A stretch of 64,000 nucleotides of DNA from Eurosta solidaginis (Eukaryota; Arthropoda; Insecta; Diptera; Tephritidae): assembly GCF_040869045.1 (NCBI RefSeq), contig NC_090319.1, positions 360,299,739 to 360,363,738 on the forward strand. The letters run 5' to 3'. Below, piece after piece: positions 20,603 to 29,200 of the stretch (position 1 is its first letter; each line of letters starts with the position of its first letter). The notes beneath the pieces are model-generated. The model had not been told where the DNA came from and made no database searches. It saw only the letters and a program-made list of their open reading frames with translations. The position numbers and the translations under genes were made by a program.

Positions 20603-22182
20603 AGGACATTCAATAGCTGTGGCAAGTTTTCGATCTTTTCAACTGACGCGCTCTTGCGTATCTCCCCCAGCTTTGCTATTAAGACCTTAAGACCACCCAT
20701 GCTGTTGTAACCACTAGGATCAAGATCGCAATGACGTGCCATGTGACCGGGCTTCCCGCATTTGAAGCATTTGATAACTCTTTCACTCCGCTTTTGCGAT
20801 CCTTTCAGCGCCTCCAATATTGTGTTCACCCAGTCTGGCCTTTCTACCTCCACTCGGCGTGCTTTGAAAACTGGCTTACACAGAAGCGACGCTGTTTCCT
20901 GGATCAGAGCATGTGATACCGTTTCTGCAAATGTTGGCTTTGGTTTTGCGTATGTAGCTCGCTTTGTTTCGACGTCCCGTATTCCATTTATAAAGCTCTG
21001 AATCTTTACCCTTTCAGTGTATTCCACGGGTGCGTCCGCATTTGCCAAATGAGCCAATCTTTCAACATCCGAAGCAAACTCCTGCAATGTCTCATTTGCT
21101 TTTTGCTAACGGTTTTGCAACTCAATTTGGTATATCTGTTTTCTAGGCTCGCCTCCATAACGTCTCTCGACAGCAGCCATCAATGCTTCATAACTGTTCC
21201 GTTCGTACTCTGGAATCGTCTGTAAAATTTCCACTGCAGGCCCTTTGAATGCCACGAACAGTGCAGCAACTTTATCTTCCGCATTCCAGTTGTTCACTGC
21301 TGCGGTCTTCTCAAACTGTAGCTTAAAGACCTGGAAAGGAACAGAACCATCAAACGTTGGGGATTTTACCTTCAGAGTAGACGTTGAAGTGATTGGACGG
21401 TTCAATTGTAACTCCTGAATACGATCTTTTAAAGCATCTATCTCGGCCTCCATTTTATCTTGTCGTCCACTGAACCCTTCCTGAAACTGCGTTAGTTTCT
21501 CTTCCATACGCGCTTCCAGTTGTGCAGAGATCTGCGATGATACCTGTGCTGAAATTTGTGCCGGCATTTCTGATATACGTGCCTCCTGTGCTTCAATTTT
21601 AGATGTTAATTCTGAAATACGTGTCTCCTGTGATTCCATCTTGGATGTTATTTGCGACGACATTTCTGAAATGCATGCCTCCTGTATTTCCAATTGTGAT
21701 GCCATATATGTCTTCTGTTCTTCCAGTTGAGATGACATTTGCGACGACATTGACATTTATCGTTCCCGAGATGGTCGGGCCAGCACCTTAATGGTGCTGT
21801 GTTACCGGAGCGTATCGGATCTGTATCCGACAAAGGACCATCACATCGATAACACTCCCCAAAGCCTTCGGGGAGTAACCTAATCGCTACAACAACAACA
21901 ACAACATTGATGTTACTGTCGATGATTGTGAAGATATTGCAGCCAATATCATGGTCAAGTCTGTGCTGGTAACTGCGATGTTTCGTTTTTCTCTTAAATT
22001 TTTGTTGTTGATTCTTCCACATCAGGATAAAAGACATACTCGTCCACATTAATTCCTTCCAACTCCAATACCTCTCGTAGCCGTGCTTGAAGTTCGATCA
22101 TATTGCCTGTTGTATTCAATCCACGGCCCTCCAACTCCTTCAGTTGCTGGATCCTCAATTCACTCAACTTTGCCATGTCCAA
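20599..22182 (-). pseudogene. Gag of LTR copy 2 (broken)
   Basis: Begins with the same SAP-like N-terminus (AKLSELRIQQLKELEGRG) near 22176, runs through a repeated SQITSKMESQE coiled-coil region (21756-21500), the Gag core (EKTAAVNNWNAEDK) and a CCHC knuckle, CFKCGKPGHMARHC, near 20735-20776. Damage: frame loss after about 21994, a 150-bp SINE-like insertion at 21757-21906, a TAG near 21104 where copy 1 has Tyr, and a frameshift after the knuckle. Confidence 0.8.
21757..21906 (+). mobile_element. SINE-like fragment inside gag of LTR copy 2
   Basis: Last 150 bp of the SINE-like family (CGTTCCCGAGATGGTCGGGC to the (CAA)n tail), opposite to the gag. 5'-truncated, as expected of retroposition; it postdates the LTR element. 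Confidence 0.75.
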
Positions 22183-22235
22183 GTTGTATTCGCAATCTTC
22201 GGAATTTATTCAGCAATTCCTCTTCTGACACCAAT

Positions 22236-22731
22236 TGTAACGAATTTAGTGCAATTCCGCTTATTCCAAATCTGCTAACGTTCGAATCACTAAACTGTCG
22301 AATAAATAATTCCAATATTGAATAATGCAAAATGGCCTTTATTAAAGTACTTCACAATAATTCTTATACTTCGCAACTGATAGCTTGCTTAAATCAAACT
22401 GACTTCGTGCCCCAACTGCTGCTGCTTTTATACTGTTTCTAGGCGCTTCTATTTCTAGAATTTACTAGTTAGTTATCAGCTATAAAATTACCAGCTAAAC
22501 CTACGTTTAAAGCTTCTCATATGCGCGTGTATATGTGAGTGATACTTGCACAAATTGTTGCCTACTTTTGGGAGTATCTCAGATATATGCATGTGTTTGT
22601 GCGTTGCTCTCCGCTGCTTGTATGGACATATGTATAGACATGATCATTGATTTATTGATGTGCATACAAGTCACTGCTTCGTGTTGGCTTAGAGATGATA
22701 GTATCCCGTAGTGTTGCTAATATTCGTCACA
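22236..22731 (-). repeat. 5' LTR of copy 2
   Basis: 496 bp, starting TGTGACGAATATTAG and ending TTCGTTACA before ATTGGTGTCAG. Clearly related to the copy 1 LTR but well diverged, so a different subfamily or an older insertion. Confidence 0.82.
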
Positions 22732-22773
22732 ATATATATTCTGTGCTGGCAAAAGGTGGTAAAAGGTGGCAAA

Positions 22774-23088
22774 TTACGAGAACGTCGGGTTCTGGGTTCT
22801 AGTTGCAACCATTTCTTGAGTGTGACCGTCTTTAAAAGATTCTTTTCCGGCAAACGCAGCAAAATCATTCTCTGGACCGGGATCAGGTACAGATCCCGGA
22901 TTGGGTTCGATACCTTCCCGGAGCAGGAGAATATGGCGCAGTTCCGATGCAAGGGTCTGCTGGGAGGGACGCCACAAATTAAATGGGGTTACACTGAAAT
23001 GACAGGCCTTGGGCAAAATCCCGAGTCGCTCCGGTACATAGAACCGGCTAGGAAGCGCGACTGAAAATCTCACTTTTATCAATTTCAA
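22774..23088 (-). mobile_element. Inverted 5' segment of the jockey-like LINE
   Basis: Open on the minus strand for 104 codons (SVALPSRFYVPERLG..., LLLREGIEPNPGSV). The EPNPG stretch looks like a 2A-type motif, although the last Pro is Ser here. It joins head to head, near 23070, with the sense part of the same type of element. Confidence 0.6.
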
Positions 23089-24565
23089 GAAAGGAAAGTG
23101 GGATGATTACAAATCTTACACTGACAATCGCTTTGCTGCCCTCCCTATCCCGACTGATGTCCGTCAAGGGAAGCGTGCAAGCGTCCGCAAGGTCATTGAA
23201 TCCGCCACGGCTCTCTTCATTCCCGCCGGCAGAATTCCCGAAATCCGGTCCAATTTCTGCCGGAGGCCGCAAATTTAGCGCGAGAACGTGACCTTATAAG
23301 ACAACTCGATTCCGGCGGCCCCAAATAAATGATATAAACCGACGCACCAGATTGCTTGTGGATAAACACAAGCGGGCGAAAGGGGAGGAGCATTTAAAGA
23401 ATTGTAACCTCTGCCAATGTAGGTAAGCTCTGGTCCACCGTAAAATCCCTTTCGAACCCGACTAAACAAAGACAAAATCTCCATCGCCTTTGGCGATAAA
23501 GTGCTGTGGGAAGCGAAAAAATGCGCGAGCGTTTTTTGCTGACAGTATGTAGATAATAGATTCTACGGTTGACAAAGTCAAATGGCGGGCCAACAGATGC
23601 GCACACAAGCATAAATACAGCGCTTCCCCAATTACCATCACCGCCAAAGAGATTGAAGGTGCCATCGTTCATACTAAACCATCTAAAGCAGTAGGCCCAG
23701 ACGGCATAGCAATGCCGATGTTTAAAAACCTAGGCAAAGAGGGATTAAATTATCAAGCGCATGTCTTCAACCTGTCCCTGCCCACCTTCGCCACCCTTGA
23801 AAAATGGAAAAGGCGGTTCCGCTATCTAAGCCTGGGAAAACAGCTTAAATATGAGATTGTTATCGTCCGATATCTGTCCTATCGCCAGTAGCCAAGGCAC
23901 TTGAAGCCATACTGCTTCCCTATTTCAATGCTAATTTGCGCCTTGCCAATCATCAGCATGGCTTTCGATAATTAAATAGCACCACCACCGCGCTAAATGC
24001 CTGTCAAAAGCTTTTGATACGATCAACCCCGACACTTTACTGCAAAACCTGGAAGGGTATCCCCTTCCCCTAAGTCTTAAAAGGTGAACCGCAAATTATC
24101 TGTCTGGTCGGCAAGCATCGGCGCAATTCAGGAACGTAACATCCAAACCAAGAATTAAACAAGGGGTGCCACAGGGTGGTGTCCTATCCCAACTTGTTTA
24201 ACTTCTACATATCAAAGCTACCTTCACCACCAGAAGGAGTCGCTATCGTTTCCTACGCCGATGACTGCACAATAATGGCCACAGGGCCAGGCCCACAGGT
24301 CGATGAGCTTTGTAACAAAATATCTCTAGTTTCTTCGCCTCGCGAAACCTGACATTGTCACCGACTAAATCATCGGCGACCTTATTTACAACATGCACGC
24401 TCCAAATGGCGACCATATTAAACATCAACGTCGATGGCACGACGCTACCGACTGTGTTACACCCTAAAATCTTGGGTGTGACGTTCGATCAGGGTATTGA
24501 TGACAATTTGTGATTGGTCGCACCTATTTGATGGGGCGAAGCACTGCTACAACAACAATAACATT
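23072..24565 (+). mobile_element. Jockey-like non-LTR retrotransposon, RT part (decayed)
   Basis: Reading plus: INFKKGKWDDY and FAALPIPTDVRQG (23075-23160), KAVGPDGIAMPM (23690-23730), KQGVPQGGVLSQ (about 24157-24190), VSYADDCTIM (about 24247-24277), ILGVTFDQ (about 24465-24490). It then jumps to DDNL and stop and a 3' end with GCTACAACAACAATAAC. Many stops and frameshifts; endonuclease and the region after ILGVTFDQ are deleted. The (CAA)-type tail matches the SINE-like family. Confidence 0.82.
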
Positions 24566-25099
24566 AAGAGAAATATTGAGGAGAAGAGCAGGGTTATGGT
24601 TTGAGAAATAGTAGAAGCAAGATGTTAACAGGAAGACAAAGAATAGCATTCGGATATGGTTAAGAGTAATAGTGGGATCGGGCTAAGACAAGAGTAAGCA
24701 GTAAGGTGAAATGAAGGATGCAGAGGGGAGAGATAATAAAAGAGGATGAGAGGTGAAAGGCAGGTGGATTGACAAACTCGGAACAACGTCTGTCGGGTTT
24801 GATCATAAGGCTGGAAGTATTTACATTATGTATTACAGAAATTCAAGCGCCACTTCATGATATTTCCCCAAATCATCAGTCATTTTCTTGACGTCAGGGA
24901 TCTGTTTCCGAATTCCTTAGTTGTGCAAAATGTTATAATCTTATGATCCACTTAATTCCGTTGACTAAAAGTTTTAATTTCGTCTTCGGAGATCCGCAGT
25001 GAAATAAATCCCGCGAATAATAAAAATGCAAAAAGGAAATAACGCGTGTCCGCAAAGGCCGCATCCTTGTTTTCCTGTACGTTATTTCATATTTAAATA
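24566..25099. other. Unassigned, partly purine-rich
   Basis: 24570-24770 is strongly G/A-rich on plus without clear repeat units. No gene, RNA or transposon recognised. Confidence 0.4.
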
Positions 25100-26100
25100 A
25101 AAATAAAATAAAAAAAATTTAAGCACTTCCTTTATATAAATGGACAAAAATCAGCGAAAAACGTATCTTGACATATATAAAGACATTTTCTTGCTAAACT
25201 TTGATTTTTAAATTTTGACATAGAAATTGCAAAAATATTTATGAGAAGTAAAAATATAAAGGTGGAGCGCAATTGATGGACTAATAATACTCCTACCAAC
25301 TTTCCAATCCAAGTAATGCGCGCTCCACTTTTATATTAGCAAAAATATGTCTTATATAAGGAGACATTTTTCGCTGATTTTTGTCCATTTATATAAAGGA
25401 AGTGCTTAAAATTTTTGTATTTTATTTTTATTTTCTCCTTTTCTTACATTTTCTCGCCGTCTTATCATATCTGTTAAGTGTTACGCTTGTAGCTCAATGA
25501 GACCTTACATAAAAATCAATCCCAAAATTCCCTCCGTTCCGTTTGATTTTTCTAAATATCTCAGTCCGTGCGCCCCCTAGCGAAACTTTTTGTATTGTGT
25601 CATCGGCTGCCATCGACCTCTGAATTTAGCTCTAAATTTTTAGCCTCTAGCTCATCGAGAAGCTACTTAAAACCCGGATTGAAATTTCCAAATTATCTAA
25701 TTTTTTCGATCCGTGCGCCACCTAATGGAATTTTTTCTCCTTTTGTTCCTTTGTCACGGTGTCTTAACCTGTCTCTGAGGTTTCATGTTTGTAGCTCATT
25801 GAGAAGTTACTTTAAAATCGATCTCAAAACCACAAATTTCTAAACTCTTATCTAAACATTTCGATCCGCGTGCGAGAAGTTACTTAAAAGCTGGTTTGAA
25901 AATTTTCAAATGCTTATCTAATTATTTCGATCCGTGCTCCAACTACCGGATTTTTTCCCTTTTGTTGCATTGTTACGGTGTTCTAACCTATGTGTAAAGT
26001 TTCACGTTTGTAGCTCAATGAGAAGTTACTTAAAAATTGATTGTAAGATTTTTATGAAAAGCGGACAAACATTCAACCGACCTAATATAAAGGAAGTAAA
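25100..26100 (+). mobile_element. Composite element 1: palindromic head plus diverged tandem body
   Basis: Head: arms about 25105-25170 and 25366-25435 are reverse complements (AAGCACTTCCTTTATATAAA). Body (25480-26050): diverged repeats carrying GTAGCTCAATGAGAAGTTACTT and CGATCCGTGCGCCACCTA. Tail: at 26074-26090 CTAATATAAAGGAAGT, the inverse of the head tip. No coding capacity. Same plan as the element at 28930-30772 with different terminal sequence. Confidence 0.65.
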
Positions 26101-26291
26101 GAGGCATGTATGTAGTATTTTCTTCCCCTGAATTATCTTAAATTATTTACTTCCCCTGAATTATTTGAAAACTTTTTTTTCGTTTTATTAAATTAACATC
26201 TTTTGCATAATTATTTGTCTTAAAAAATTTGGCACAAAAGGTACAAATATACATATTTAAATACATGTTATAATAGCCTGAAGGAAGACCT

Positions 26292-29200
26292 CTACCCCAA
26301 TAATTGTGGTGTGCTCTTGTGAATATCATCGCAACGCTCATTCAAATCGGTCTGAAATAAAATTTACAACATTACTTGGTATTGAAACGTCAGGTTTCCC
26401 GCTTTAAAATTACCTCATCCAATTCCAAACATGCGCCCCATTCGACTAAAGTAATGCGATGGTCATTATTTGAATCACACGATTCCAAAAACGGTGCAAT
26501 ACATTGCTCCAAGCTGACCAATGGAGCACGAATAGGGAAAAGTTCGTGACGTGATACAGAACGATCAGTATCACCATCTAAATCACACCATTTCCATACG
26601 GCAGCATTAGCCCAACGACGAGTCATATTAGTCTCGGCTTCCAATTCCATTTGCATATAATGCTCGGTGAGTTCATCACGTTCAGCCAAATCACGCATCA
26701 CGTTAAAAAGCCAATCGCGCATGCGACGTGGAAAATCTTTCATATCTTCCTCAGAACATTCACGCTGTGCATGACATGGACCATAGTAATCAATATGAAC
26801 ATGACTATTTTCGGGATCCGTACAACCAGGTGCTTTAGTGTCACACAAACATCGTTGACGATAGACAGCGCAGTCCGAAGACCAAGTTTCGTTGCGATTG
26901 GTACAGACGTGACGGCGTGCTTCCGCTTCCTCAGGGCATTCTGGGATGCATACACATTTAGCTTCATTACCATTCGATTCACAAACGCGACCGGCGCCGC
27001 AATGCATCTTTTCACATGGATCGACTAAGTTGAAGAAAAATTTGAAGTGTTTATAGACAGACAGACAGACGGCTGTTCTCGTTTTATCACGAAACATTTA
27101 GTGAAGGGATTTGTTCCGGCCTAGTTCCAGATACGTTAGGTTGAACTGAAGACCATGAGGGCTTCACATAGACTGAATGGGTCCATAGTGAAATCAAAGA
27201 CCAAACTTAAAAAGCCTATCAGAAACCAGGGCCTATGTTATAAACTGACTTCATCCTCTTTACAAATACTAGAAGCTTTCTAGGACCTGTGCTGCTTGCT
27301 GCTTCTAGATGTGTTAGCTGTACCACTCCTAATAGCTGTGGTCTTAGCTTTGCGAGCGCAGGGCACTAGCTTAAAACGTGCTCGATCGTTTCCTCCTCCA
27401 AACCGCACTTCCTGTATTTGCTGTCACTGCTAAGGGCTAATTTAAAGGCATGTGATGCCAGAAGGCAGTGTCCAGTCAGAACCGTACAGTCTCCTCTTCA
27501 ATGATAAACTAACTTTTTTAGTCTACGGATGTAAAACCTGTACATGATCTTCCACACTTTGCAGCCCTGCACTTTGTTTCACGCCTTTGCTAGGAGGATT
27601 GCTTACACTCTAACATACTTTTAGATGTTGTGCTATGAGAGATTTTTGCCTTAATTGCTGCGTGGCTGTCAATGTAAAAATGTACGCGGCTACAGTTTAT
27701 GCTACTTTCTTCCAGTGTTTCTAATGCTTTAGGTTTGTTTATTGCCAGATACCGCGGACCCTATTCCTTTCATTACACGGTATACACGTGTATCGCCTCG
27801 TCTGCCATTTGAGCGCCTTTGCGCAAACCATCTACCTCTATTGTGACTGGAAGAAACCCATCGAAGCGCGGGTAGGGAGCTAAGTAGTCTAACCGTCCAA
27901 TGTTTGATGACGATATAATAATATGGTAATATGGTCTGCGCTCAATGCTCCGAGGTATTGAGTCTCGTTGCAGTTGTTAACGCTATGTTTTTCGCCACCA
28001 GGTCTACAGATGGAATGTTCAGAATGGCAACCAGTGCAGCCTTCGGGGTTGTTTTCACGAATCCCGTTATGCTAAGCAGTGGAAGCCTACATACTCCCTC
28101 AAATATTTTGAGGTACGTATTTTTTGAGTGGCCGTCCAGCAACCAAGGACTACACAGTATAGGATAGGCATTATAATCGCTGTAAATATAATAATAAATG
28201 AGATAGAGGGCGATGGACCTAACTCACACTATAGCATCCTTTTACATGCATAAAGTGCCGGCTAGGCCTTCTTCACTCTCTCTTCAATGTTGAGCTGCTA
28301 CGGCAACTCACTGTTGAATGATTCGTAAAGATATGGTACAAATTCTCCTGCAGGGTCACATCTCCTAGCTTAGGCCTAGACTAATTCGGGACATTATACT
28401 TTCTAATAAACAAGACCATATCCGTATTCCCCGCGTAGACGCTCAACTCGACATTAGATGCCCAGGTATGTATATCCCGAAGCGCCCGATCCATCAAAGA
28501 ACTAATTGTTGGAATGCACTTCAGGATAATTATCAATATCAGTATGGCTTCGGAATAGGTTTTGGATTATTTACGAATTGTTTCCGAAGACGTTTTTATA
28601 ATAATTCCCGTATATTTCAGGATAATTTAATTTCATATATTCGGCTATAGAAGGCATCACAGCTGAAATAGAGATGCGATTAAGGTTTCCATTACATCTG
28701 TAAACACTATCAAGGCCCAGCTTTTTCTCCATCTTGCGGGATGCTACTTGAAATTTTTCTTCATATTGCTGAGAAATACGTCTTGTAAGCTAACTCCGCA
28801 CGCTGTCCGATAAGCCTTCCATCGAGGAATATAACTGTAAGAACTTACCAACCTCCTGAAAGGGGCTACACTGGCCGATGGCATAGGGAATCTTTATTGG
28901 CAGTAGAGCCTATCACTAAAATAAAATAATTAAAAAAGTTTTTTAAGTTAAACGGTTTTATTGAAAACAATACTTACATGAAGTAATAATAATACTAAAA
29001 GCTAGAAAATAATTAGGTAGGTCCTAGGTACTAGTCATCATACTCCTGATCAATCTAAGGCGTTGATCAGACAACTAAATAAAAGCGTTGGGCGCGTCAA
29101 ATTTCTAAAAATGTGAGTCGTAGCATAACCTGATTAAGGTTCAGTTGGCCTTACTTATGACTATCAATAGAAATTTGACGCGTCCAACGCTTTTATTTAA

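Larger units (their letters stand above)
19719..22731 (-). mobile_element. LTR retrotransposon copy 2, 3' LTR missing
   Basis: Same family as copy 1, reading right to left: LTR 22731-22236, primer-binding site, gag, protease, integrase end. It stops right after the polypurine stretch (GGTGGATGGCAGTG near 19719-19700), where the 3' LTR should begin, and continues into unrelated sequence. RT, RNase H and integrase core are also absent here. More decayed than copy 1 and interrupted by a SINE-like fragment. Confidence 0.85.
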
